DNA of 64,000 nt from Clonostachys chloroleuca (Eukaryota; Ascomycota; Sordariomycetes; Hypocreales; Bionectriaceae). Under the pieces are notes generated by a model. The model worked only from the letters and a program-made list of their open reading frames with translations. It was not told where the DNA came from and did not search any database. Each line of letters opens with the position of its first letter. Within the stretch, counting starts at the first letter, position 1. The position numbers were made by a program, and so were the translations under genes. Shown piece by piece: positions 14,393 to 26,458 of the stretch. Location of the stretch: NCBI GenBank assembly GCA_037952775.1, contig JBANAY010000001.1, positions 1,674,001 to 1,738,000 on the forward strand. Reading direction: 5' to 3'.

Positions 14393-15310
14393 TAGTCTAA
14401 GTATAGATATTAATCTTATAAAAACTCTAATAATAAGAGATATTTATATAGCTAGATATATAAATAATCTAGCTATAATTATAGCTTCTAAAAGAGAAAG
14501 TTTATTATCTAATAATAATAACTATATTTTCTTTCTAACTTAAAGTTTATTATAATTAATTAATTAATTATATCTTATTATTAATTACTTAATTAATTAA
14601 TTACTAGATATTTAATAAGTATTTAAATAATTATAATATTTAATATAAATATTCTAATCTCTTAGAGCTTAATTAATATTTCTAATAAGATTCTTAAAGT
14701 AATAATAATAATTATTTAAAATAATCTAATATAGCTATTTACTAAATATATTTATAATATATTTTTCTAATTAATTAAGAGTTTATTTATAGTAATAAAA
14801 TTACTTTTAGTATTATAAATCTAATAGCTATATCTACTTAATCTATTATTTTATATAGCTTACTATTTATAATTACTATTATAAGAACTTATAGAGAATT
14901 AAAATAAACTTAAATAAATATTATATCTTAAGAATAGCTATTTTCTTATATAAGCTTATTATAATTTAATATATAACTTATAGTTTTAATATATTATATA
15001 CTATATTAAAATAATTAGAATAGAGATAGCTTTTAAAAATTAATTATTTAAATTTTATAATTTTTTTAATTATATTTAGATAAAATATTATTTATATTAG
15101 ATTAAAATATATTAGAATTAGTTTTAATTTAATTTAAAATTATATATATTTAGAAATAAGAAAAGCTAGTTATATAAAATTATTAGTTATTTTACTTTTA
15201 TAAATATAGTATATATTTATAGCTATAGAATATTTTTATTAGGAATAATATAGATTTAATATTAATCTAATATCTATTTATATATAATTAGTTATACTAT
15301 ATAATATAAT
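14393..15310 (+). repeat. Probable gypsy LTR-like unit
   Basis: The last 80 bp (15.23-15.31 kb) recur at 22.815-22.89 kb in the same orientation. The first 80 bp recur inverted at 22.733-22.81 kb. A shorter reverse-oriented copy spans about 23.62-24.06 kb, and another reverse fragment lies at about 25.07-25.32 kb. The repeated ends next to gypsy sequence suggest a long terminal repeat of the plus-strand gypsy family, with rearranged and nested copies. The mixed orientations mean this assignment is only probable. Confidence 0.45.
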
Positions 15311-17549
15311 ATAATAATACTCTATAAAATATTTAAATATTATTAATATAAGAGATAAATATAATAAATATATCTAATAGAATAAATTAAATATAAAAAA
15401 TAATAATAAAAGAGAATAAAAAAAAATATTAATATTAAGTATATAAATTAAAAACTCTTTAAATTATAAAATCTAATTAGAATCTAAAGTAGAACTAGAT
15501 TTATAGTATTATTATTTTTCGTTTAATATAATAGTATTAGAACTATTAAAATTCTAATTAGAAATATAATCTTTTTATTTATTAGATTTTATAGAAGGAG
15601 GAGATATATTAGTAAGAGTATTAAGAATAATCTAGATTAAAACTAATATAGTTTTAAATATAAGAGCTAGAAGGATATATAAAAAAGTATTCTACTTAAT
15701 AAGTATATTATTAAGAATATCTAGCTAGATATTAAAAATAATTATTTATTAATAAGTTTTTTTACTTTTAGATTTAAAAACTACAATAATAGTTTTTTTA
15801 TTATATAGAATATAAACTAGAATTAAAATAGAGCTAATTAAACTATTAGAAATAGTAATATTAATATAGTTCTATATCTTACTAGAAGTAGAAATATAAA
15901 TAGATTTATTAGAATAATTAGTTATAATAAATAAAATAAAATAATTCTATTTAATTTATTATAATCTAAATTAATATAAAAAATAATATAGAATAGTATT
16001 AAATAGGAACTAAATACTTATTATAAATTATTAGAGATTAGAAAAGATATTAATAATATAAGTTTATAGATAGATAATAAACTTTATAGAAAAGATATTA
16101 ACTAAATATTATATAAATTAAAATAGAATATAGATAGAACTAGAGTAGATTTACTAATATATAAATAGATTTAAAATTATAATATTTAATATAAAATTTA
16201 GATTTATAATTAAAAATAAAATTAAATAGAAACTAATATAAATATAGACTAAATATTTATTAAGCTAGAGAGTATAATAAATAATATATCTATTAGTAGT
16301 TATACTATTAATATACTATTAATAATTAATTTTAAAATAATATAGATTAGAAGAGATATTAGTTTAGAATTAGAATAGAGATAAACTAAAGAATAAGAGA
16401 ATAAAAAGAATTTATATAGTAATAAGAGATAAAGATAAATAGGATAAAAGAGAGATAGAGAAAGTATAGAGATAATATAGAATAGAGCTTATATTAGATT
16501 TTATTTATATTAAAATTAGTATAGAAAAAAAAAGAAAAAAAAAAGAGAAAAAAAAACTAAAAAAAATAAAATATTTATAGTTATAAAAAAATAAAAAAAT
16601 AATTTAAAAACTTATAAAGAAAATATATTAAATATTAGAAAATTATATAAATAATAATAAATATATAAGAAAACTATATTATAATTAATATAAATAAGAA
16701 CTATAGTTATATTTTCTAGCTCTATAAATAAATAAAATAAAAAAGCTAAATAAATATTATATTAAATACTAATTAAAAATAAAATAAATATTTAGAAAAA
16801 TAGAATAATAAAGAAATTATATTTAGATATACTTTAAATAAGAAAAATAAAGAAAATTAGAAATATTAATTAATTAATTAAAAATAAAAAATAAAATAAT
16901 TTTTTTTTTTAATTAGATTTTTAAAAAAAATTAATTTCTAGATAAAACTATATAATATCTATATAGAATATAAACTAAAGATTATTTTATTAATACTAAT
17001 TAATAAATAAAAACTAAAATAGAAATAAAGAGAATATATTAAAATAGGTAGAGAGTAAAGAGCTATATTAGTTTCTATATAAGACTATATAGAAAATAAA
17101 TAGAATAAGTTTTTATTCTATATATAAGATTTTCCCTATTAGAGATTAAAAAGAGAGACTAAAGTTTAACTAGATCTAGTACTTAGAGTAAATAATAATA
17201 ATTATTATTATTTATAATAATTAGAACTATAAAATTTATTTAGATATAAAATAAAAAGTATTAGAATTAGTATAATATAATAATAATATAATAAATACTA
17301 TTAAATTATATTTTTAATAATAATAATTATAGAAGGAAAAACTATAGAAATAAATAATAAAATTCTAATAGTTTATTTTAAAATTATAAATATTTAAAAT
17401 ATTTAAAGAAATTTTAAAATAAATATTTAAAAATAATTATAAATAAGAAAAACTTAAATAATAAATTAAATAAATAAAAAATAATCTAAATTATTTATAA
17501 TAGAGCTATAGTATAGAATAATACTAATAATAAATTAAAGAACTTTAGA

Positions 17550-20500
17550 AGTTATTAAAATAGAAAGCTTACTTTATATTCTTATAGAAATAGATTAAAA
17601 AGAACTAATTTATAGTATTTATTAACTATAGAATATAAAAAAATTATATTTTATTAATAATAATTAACTTTATTTATTATAAAAAAAAAGATCTATATAG
17701 TTATTAATATTAAAAGCTTAAAATTTAAATATTATAATAGAATTATTAATTCTAAAACTAATTATTTTATAATTAAAATCTAAAAAAAATAAAATTAATA
17801 ATTTAAAATAATAAATAGATATAGTATTTATAGTTTTAATAATATTATAATCTAATATAATAAAAAAACTTATTTTAATAAGAACTAAGAAGAATAATAT
17901 AAATTCTAGAATAGATATAGAAATAAAAATAGCTTTTAAATATATTTTTAATACTAATTAATTAGAAATAATTAATAAAGAAATAATAATAAAAATATAA
18001 AATTAAATATAATTAATAATAAAAATAAAAATAAAAAAACTATTTATAGAACTATTTAATATTAGAATTAAAGAATAAAGCTAAATAAATAATAAATAGA
18101 AAATCTAATAGAATAAAGAAAGTAATAATATAAATACTAATAAAAAAATACTTAAAGGAGAAAGAAAACTTAAAAATATTCTATAGAAAATATAATTATT
18201 TTAAAAAAAATACTATTTATAGAAAAACTTAAAATAAGATTATTAAAATATAGCTAATAGAATTATAAAATTTCTATTATTAAAAAAGAAGAATTAGATT
18301 TCTATAAACTATATAATTTTATAGAATCTTAGTTATAAATACTCTATAAATATATTAATAATATATTAGTAAAAGATTATATATAACTATTAACTTTATA
18401 TATAGAATATCTTATATTTATACTAAAGAAAAATAGTAAACTCTATTTAGTAATTAATTATTAATAGCTAAATAAGTTTATATATAAAAATAGAATATTC
18501 TTATTATTAATTATAGAATTAAAAGATTAATTATAGAGTAAATAATAGTTTATTATATTAAATCTAAAGAGAGTTTATAACTTAATATAAATTAAAGAAA
18601 AAAATAAATAGAAAATAATATTTAAAATAAAATTTAATTTTTATAAATACTTTATTATATCTTTTAGATTAATAAATATATTTATAATATTTTAATAAAT
18701 AATTAATTAAGTATTTTAGAAATATTTTAATATCTTTATAATTATTTATTTTAATAATATTCTAATATATTCTAATAATCTAGAGATATATAATAAATAT
18801 ATATATTAAATCTTAGAAAAATTAGAAGAAATTAATCTTTTTATAGAACTAGAGAAAAGCTATTTCTATATATAAGAAATTAACTTTTTAAAATATATTA
18901 TCTAACTAAATAAAATATAAATAGAATAAAATAAAATAATTATAATTAAGAATTAGAAAGTACTAATAATTATTAAGAAAATATAAGCTTTTTTTATATT
19001 TACTAATTATTATTAATAATTTATTAAAAACTATAAGAAAATTATTATATCTCTATATAATATTATAAAAAAAAATAGAATTCTAATAAGATAATAAATA
19101 ATAATAAATATTTAATAAAATTAAGAACTAAATACTTTTAAAATTTATATTATAAATATTTAATTCTATAAAGAAAGTAGAATTTAAAACTAATATTTTA
19201 AACTTTATAATTAATATATAATTTAGTTAAAAAAAATAATAGAGTTTTATATTCTATAATATTCTTCTTAAAGAAACTATATAGTATAGAACTTAATTAC
19301 TCTATTTATAATAAAGAATTTATAATTATTATATATATATTTAAAGAATTTAAATATTACTATCTAGAGATATAATATAAAACTAAAATATATATAGATT
19401 ATAAAAATATCTAATATTTTACTACTATATAATAATTTAATAGAAAATAAATATATTATACTAAATATTTATCTAAGTTTAATTATAAAATTATATATTA
19501 AAAAGAATTAAAAAATAAAAATACTAATATTTTTAATTAAAAATCTAAATATAAATAAATAGTTTTTAAAATAAATAAATAATTATTTATTATAAATAAT
19601 AAAGAATATTTAGTATAAAAAACTTTAAATATTATACTAAAAGAAATAGTATATATTAAGATTTAGATAAATATTCTATTAGATATAAAGAAATTATAAT
19701 AAAAAATAAGAATAATATTTATTAAGAAAATATATAAGTATTTATTTTTAAAATATTAAAAAATTAAAAAAACCTTTAATAAAATAAAATAATATTATAA
19801 TTATTCTAATCTATAAAAAGATATATAAATTATAGTTTTAAAATATAATATTTATATATAAATTAAGTTTATAAAATATAAACCTTATAGAGAACTTAAA
19901 TTAATATAAATATTAAAAAGATTATAATAATTAATATCTTTTAACTATATTATTAAGTTATTATTATTAATAGAATTAATAATAAAAGTATAATATAATA
20001 GTATTTTAGTTATTATTAATAGATTTATAAAATATAAATATTTTATTCTATATAAAAAAATAAGCTTTATAAAAAATCTTATATATTAATTCTTATAATA
20101 TATAATTAGTTACTATAAATTATTTAAAGAAATAATTTTAAATAAAGAAATAATATTTATTTTTAAATTTTAATTATTTATAATATAAATAAATACTAAA
20201 TATAAACTTTTAATAATTTATTATTTTTAAAATAATAAATAAATAGAATAATTAAACTAAATATTAAAATAATATCTATAAATATATATTAATTATAATT
20301 TAATATAAGAATCTATTTAATTTATATCTATATATATAAATTCTAAATATAAATTAGAATTTTAAAACTAATAAATATTTAATAAACTAAATATACTAGT
20401 TATTATACTTATAAAAGAATTATTATATTTATTATATATAGAAATAAAAATAGAATTAGAATTTATTTAAAAAAATAAAAAAGAAATATTATAATAATAT

Positions 20501-20600
20501 AAAATTAAAAAGATTAATCTTAAAGAAAGAAAATAAAATCTATTTTATAAAAATATTATAATATTATAACTAAATAATAAATTAAATTATCTAAAATTAA
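17550..20600 (+). pseudogene. Gypsy pol remnant (protease, RT, RNase H, integrase)
   Basis: Conceptual reading gives an RT with IFILKKNSKLYLVINYQQLN (about 18.4 kb; the FVKKKDGSLR..VDYR motif of gypsy RT) and YFNNILIYS (about 18.75 kb), the decayed YLDDILIYS catalytic motif. The RNase H segment has IYIDYKNIQYF (about 19.39 kb; TDHKNLEYF in intact elements). An integrase zinc-binding segment follows at about 19.8 kb. Stops are frequent, but the amino-acid pattern is preserved well enough to give strand and family. The catalytic aspartates read as asparagine, as expected from G-to-A change. Confidence 0.8.
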
Positions 20601-20764
20601 AATTATTTAAAATTATAAAAAAGAAATTAAATACTAATTATAAACTATTATTATTAGATATAATATATATCTATTTAGTTTTTTATATTCTATTATTTAA
20701 AAAAAAAATTAAAAAAAATTTTAAATTAAAATTATTTAATTAAAATTTATAAAAAAAATATTAC

Positions 20765-21590
20765 TATATAAAACTATATTTAGTCTTTTAATTAATATAT
20801 AGTAACTTTATAATTAACTATTATATTCTTTAAATATTCTATAGTAGTAATTAATTAATCTACTATAATTCTAAATACTATCTAATTAACTTTATTTAAT
20901 TTAATTTAGTATATTACCTATTAATACTATATATAGTATATTAGATTATAATAATTATTAAGTACTAGAAGAATATTTATATAATTCTCTATAAGTATAT
21001 TAAAAGCTAGAATTATCTATATATCTTTTTATTACTTAATTACTAGATAGAATAATAGTTCTAGTAGGTATAACTACTAGATCTATATAAGAGAGAATAG
21101 CTTTATTACTATAAATAAACTTATAATAAATTATAAGTTTAAATAATTAATATTTAAAAAGAGATTTTAATAGTTCTTATTAATAATAACTATTATAAGT
21201 ATAAAGATCTAATTACTTATAATAATTAAGCTCTAGTTATAGAGGATAATAATATTAGAGATATTTATTATTATTATAAGGAGAAATAGTTAATAGTTAG
21301 TAATTAGGAATTAGTAATAACAAGTTTAGAGAGATATTATAGTTAATTATAGATAATAAGTATCCCTTCTTAGGGCTTATAGCTAAATTATATATTTAGT
21401 AAGCTTTTTTTAGAGTTTTTAAAGATATTATTATCTTACTTTAGTTTATATAAATAAAAAGATAAAAAAAATAGAATTAAAAATTAAATATAGATTAAAA
21501 TTTAATTAAAAATAAATTATATAGATTTAGTTATATATAATCTGATCTTAGAATATCTCTTAAATATAGTAAAAACCCTTTTAAAAAAAA
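20765..21590 (-). repeat. Unclassified 0.8-kb repeat, copy 2, inserted in gypsy
   Basis: This segment interrupts the 3' pol region of the plus-strand gypsy copy. Gypsy sequence stops at about 20764 and continues at about 21600, as shown by the uninterrupted homolog at 840-1250 (reverse strand). Its ends read TTACTATAT and ATATAGTAA, a 9-bp inverted repeat, which hints at a non-autonomous DNA element. In such AT-rich sequence the match could be chance. It is the full-length reference for this family in the window. Confidence 0.6.
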
Positions 21591-23080
21591 AATAATTTAA
21601 AAAAAAAAGTATTAAAAAAAATTAAAAATAATATTTAGAAATTTATTAAATATTTAAAAAACTATTAAAAATTTATTTAATAATACTATTAGATCTAGAA
21701 ATATTTATTTTAATAAATTAAAAAAGAAATAATTTTATATTTTTTTTTAAAAAAATACTAAATTAATTTTAATCTTTAAAAATATAAACTTAGAAAAAGA
21801 AATATTAATTAAAGAAATAATTAATTAATAAATTATTTTCTTTTTCTTTTACTTAATATATTTTAATTTCTCTATATTATTAATACTATAGAATATTATT
21901 TATATTATTTTATCTAATTATAATTTCTTTTAATAAAAATACTAAATTTTTATATTTATATAATAATATTTCTTTTCTATTATTTCTAATTCTAATTCTA
22001 ATTTACTATATTAATTAATAATATATTTTAATTAGCTAGATATTAAACTTTAAATATTATAATATAATTAATTATTTTTTATATAGTAAAAATAATAAAA
22101 TAAAGAATTCTTTAAAAATATTTATAATTATAAAACTTATAATAATTATATTCTATTTATATTACTAAAGAATTAAATAAAATAGTATTAATAAGAGTAT
22201 TATATTAAAAGGTTTTTTTATAAAAAGATTTCTATATATAATTAAATATTATTATAAATTATAAGAAGAATATAAAATTAAATTAAGAAGAACTTACTAA
22301 TTAGATTATAGAATATAATCTTAAGAATATAATTAATAGAAAGAGAATCTTATATTATAAATTTTATTCTAATATATAGATTATATATAAAACTCTATAC
22401 TTTTTAATTAGTTATTTATAGATTATTAAGATTTTATAATAATTTCTATAATCTAGAAATATAGATTATTATTAAGTTTTAATAATTCCTTAGTATATAT
22501 ATATTTATTTTATTAGCTAGAAATACTCTTTTAAATAGTTATTAATAATATTATTTATATATCTATTATTATTAGCTATATAATATTTATATACTAATAG
22601 TAATTTATATTATATAGTTTATAATAATCTAATTATACTATTTAGAATAATACTCTAATTAGTTATATTCTAATATATTCTAAATCTCTATTTAGTATAA
22701 GTTATCTAACTATTATATTATAACTAGATTATTTATATATCTAGTTATATAAATACTTTTTATTACTAGAGTTTTTATAAAATTAATATCTATATCTAGA
22801 TTAAAAGTATAATATTTTTATTAGGAATATTATAGATTTAATATTAATCTAATATCTATTTATATAATTAGTTATACTATATAATAAATTAAATTATATT
22901 TTTTTATTAGTTTTACTATAAATAAAAATATACTAAAATTAAATAATATATAATTTAATATATATTTTTTAAGAATATAATTAATAATTTATATTTAAAT
23001 CTTTAATATTATAAAATAAAATTAAAATATTATATTTTTAATAATTTTTAATAATTTTTTATTTTTAAATTATATTAATT

Positions 23081-23140
23081 TTATTTAATTTAATTATATT
23101 TTATTTAATTTAATTATATTTTATTTAATTTAATTATATT
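23081..23140. repeat. 20-bp tandem repeat, three copies
   Basis: The unit TTATTTAATTTAATTATATT is repeated three times perfectly, with partial units on both sides. It lies at the edge of another minus-strand gypsy fragment (about 23.14-23.58 kb, similar to about 10.42-11.17 kb). Confidence 0.8.
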
Positions 23141-24059
23141 TTATTTAATAAATAATATATTTTAAAAAATTAATTTTTTATATATAGAAATAATTTTTCT
23201 TTAATTTTATAAATTTTTTTTTTTTTTTTTTAGTTTTTATAAAACTTTATATATATTTCTTATATATATTTAGATTATTAAAAATATTAAAATATTTTTA
23301 AAATATTTAATTATTTATTAAAATATTATTAATATATTTATTAGTTTAAAAAATATAATAAAATACTTATAAAAATTAAACTTTATTTTAAACTTTATTT
23401 TTTTATTTATTTTCTTTTTAATTTATATTAAATTATAAGCTTTTTTTTAAAACTAGTATTATATTTTATTTTTATATATAATTTTATTTAATTCTTAATA
23501 TTTATATATAGTTTTTTATTTTTTTATTATTATTAATTATATTTAATTTTATATTCTTATTCTTATTATTTTAATTAATTATTTCTAATTAATAAATATT
23601 AAATATTATTATATAATATAACTAATTATATATAAATAAATATTAAATTAATATTATTTTTAATAAAAATATTCTATAATTATAATTATATATTATATTT
23701 ATAAAAATAAAATAACTAATAACTTTAAATACTTAATTTTTAAAAATTATTTTTATTCTAATTATTTTAATATAATATATAATATATTAAAATTATATTA
23801 TATATATATTAAATTATAATAAATTATAGAATAAAATAATAATCTAAATAAATAATAATTACTAGATTTATAATATTAAGAATAATTTAATTAAATAATT
23901 AATTATAATAAGTTTTAAATTAAAAAGAAAAAATAATTATTATTATTAAATAATAAGCTTTTCTCTTTAAGAGCTATAACTATAGCTAGAGTATTTATAT
24001 ATCTAGTTATACTATATAAATATCTTCTATTATTAGAGTTTTTTATAAAATTTAATTAT

Positions 24060-24660
24060 TTTATTTATAATAAAGAATTTATATTTATTATATATATTTT
24101 TAAAGAATTTAAATACTATTACTTAGAAATATAATATAAAATTAAAGTATATATAGATTATAAGAATATATAATATTTTATTATAATTTAATAATTTAAT
24201 AGAAAATAAATATTTTATATTAAATATTTATTAAAGTTTAATTATAAAATTATATATTAAAATATTAGAAAGCTTTTCTAAAGTATATACTATAGAGTAA
24301 ATAAGTTTAAAAGTAATTAATTAAGTTATTATTCTAGCTATAGAAGTAAACTGATTATAAATATAGTTCTAGAGCAGTTCTAATTAAGCAAACTACTCTA
24401 CTTCTGGCTTCCAGCTAGTAACTGCTAGTTAGTAGTATTTAGTACACTAATATAAAAAGAATTAAAAAATAAAAAAATAAAATTTTTTAATTAAAAGTTT
24501 AAATATAAATAAATAATTTTTAGAATAAATAAATAATTATTTATTATAAATAAAAAATATTTAATATAAAAAATCTTAAATATTATATTAAAGAAAATAA
24601 TATATATTAGAATCTAAATAAATATTATACTAAATATAAAGAAATTATAAAAAGATAATT
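24060..24660 (+). mobile_element. Ty3/gypsy fragment, plus strand, split by solo LTR
   Basis: 24.06-24.26 kb and 24.453-24.66 kb together match 19.30-19.69 kb of the plus-strand gypsy copy (RNase H and linker to integrase). The two halves are separated by a 190-bp solo copia LTR. It ends where another copy of the 0.8-kb repeat begins (about 24662). Confidence 0.7.
24263..24452 (-). mobile_element. Solo copia LTR with target duplication TAAAA
   Basis: The 190 bp are the reverse complement of the copia LTRs at 1676-1864 and 9113-9301. It is flanked by TAAAA at 24258-24262 and 24453-24457. It keeps bases lost in both other copies, for example TGGCTTCCAGC (24412-24422) and a CACTAATA end, so it has suffered less RIP. 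A solo LTR arises by recombination between the two LTRs of a full element. This one therefore records a second, probably later, copia insertion into the gypsy fragment. Confidence 0.9.
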
Positions 24661-26345
24661 TTTTAAGGGTTTTTACTATATATAAAGAATATTCTAAAAT
24701 TAAGCTATATATAACTAGATCTATATAATTTATTTTTAACTAAGCTAGTATAAGAATATATTTATTAGAATATAATAAATAGAGAGATAAATAAACTATA
24801 GATAACTAGCTAGTTATAGCCTTTAGTATTAATTAATTAAAATTATATATACTTATATATTAAACTCTTATTTATACTAATTAATAGTAATTTAATCTTT
24901 TTCCCTTAGTAAATAATTAGAAGGTTTTTTATTCTATTAAGTAATACTATTTAAAACTATAATCTATTTATTATTTATTAATTAATTATTAAATTCTACT
25001 ACTAATTCTTATTAAATATTATTATCTATCTATAAATATTTTTAAGCTATTTAATATACTATTACTAATATTATATAGTATAACTAACTATATATAAATA
25101 GATATTAAATTAATATTAAATCTATATTATTTCTAATAAAAAATATTCTATAGCTATAAATATATATTATATTTATAAAAATAAATTAATTAATAATTTT
25201 AAATAATTAACTTTTTTTATTTCTAAATATATATAATTTTAAATTAAATTAAAATAAATTTTAATATATTTTAATCTAATCTAAATAATATAGTTATTCT
25301 TTAGATATAATATTTACTTAAGCTTATTTTAATTCTCTATAAGTTTCTATAGTAATAGTTATAGATAATAGTATAATAATTAGATAATTTATACTAAATA
25401 GTAATCTAGAGTAGATTAGAATATAACTTATTAGAGTATTATTCTAAATAGTATAATTAGATTATTATAAACTATATAATAAAAATTATTATTAATATAT
25501 AAGTATTATAGAGCTAGTAATAATAAATATATAGATAATTATATTAATAACTATTTAAAGAAGTATTATATTATAAAAATAAATATATCTATATATTAAT
25601 ATATTTATTAAAATATTTATAATAATTTATATTTAAAATTTTACTTTAGAAAAATAAAATTATTCTTATTAGTTATAAATATAGATTAGTACTATCTACT
25701 TTATATATAACTTCTAGTAATCTAAAGATAGTTTTTATTTATAATATTAGTAATAACTTTTAAAAGCTTATTTATAATCTATATATCTAATAATAAAGTT
25801 TATATTTAGTAATAGAATTTCTTATAGTAATAAAGCTATTTATAATTATATAAATCTAGTAGTTATAGCTACTAGATCTAATATTCTACTATAAAGCCTA
25901 TAGAGAGATATTAGTATCTCCTACTCAATATATAATATTAGTAAATAATAAGAATAAGCTTAATAAGTTAAGCTTTAATAACTAAATATTTAATAATTAT
26001 AATAATCTAAGATATAATTTTTAGTTTTAATATATTATATATTATATAGAATTAATCTAAGTAAAAACTATTTATAAAATCTAATATTAGTATTTAAATA
26101 TTAATAATATTTAAATAGAATAAATTAGAATTTAGTTAAATTAAAAGAATATTAGATATTAAAAGTATATTAGATAAAGAAGTTAAATTAAATAAAGTTA
26201 ATTAGATAGTATTAATATTATAATATATTAGTTATTACTAAGAGTTTTTAGTAGATTAGTAATAACTAATTATAAAGTTATTATATATTAATTAAAAGAC
26301 TAAATATAGTTTTATATAGTAATATAATTCTTTATAATAATATAG
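24660..26345 (+). repeat. Unclassified 0.8-kb repeat, copy 3, interrupted
   Basis: 24662-24750 matches one end of the family (AAGGGTTTTTACTATAT). 25.765-26.09 kb matches 13.915-14.255 kb, and 26.15-26.33 kb is the reverse complement of 20.76-20.92 kb, the other end. The interval 24.75-25.74 kb is inserted material. Within it, 25.075-25.32 kb resembles the LTR-like unit in reverse, and 25.385-25.60 kb resembles 110-330. It reaches almost to the boundary of the AT block. Confidence 0.5.
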
Positions 26346-26458
26346 AGTTTTATATATAATAAAAACTTATAAAATTTTTTAAAAATTAAGAAAAAAATAA
26401 AATAGTAAATTAGAGATAAGCTATACTAATATACCTCTTGCTTTACTATCTCGGACCA

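Larger units (their letters stand above)
15310..22890 (+). mobile_element. Ty3/gypsy retrotransposon, plus strand, with nested insertion
   Basis: The plus strand carries a lysine-rich region that may be gag (about 16.5-17.5 kb), then protease to integrase sequence (about 17.55-20.6 kb) in gypsy order, with RT and RNase H before integrase. The polymerase is interrupted near its 3' end by the 0.8-kb repeat (20765-21590), after which gypsy sequence resumes (about 21.60-22.01 kb, matching the left minus-strand copy). 22.5-22.74 kb is inverted relative to 110-330. No frame is open. Both ends are approximate. Confidence 0.65.
1..26430. repeat. RIP-saturated AT-rich block of nested retroelements
   Basis: Seen: extreme A+T content. 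Two sampled lines give 15 G/C of 60 at 3001-3060 (inside copia) and 3 of 60 at 10801-10860 (inside gypsy). The dinucleotides TG and CA are almost missing, so ATG is nearly eliminated and no long open frame exists. CG is practically absent. Reading through stops still reveals copia and gypsy polymerase motifs on both strands. Known: RIP converts CpA to TpA in duplicated DNA of ascomycetes, giving exactly this TpA-rich, CpA/TpG-poor composition. Inference: this is a constitutive heterochromatin block, possibly pericentromeric or simply an AT isochore. The composition switches within about 50 bases near 26430. The position on the chromosome cannot be told from this window. Confidence 0.93.

Noticed and set aside
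1..26430. Possible AT-rich mitochondrial or plasmid sequence
   Set aside because: Copia and gypsy pol remnants, LTRs with target duplications and TpG/CpA depletion show nuclear RIP-mutated repeats instead.
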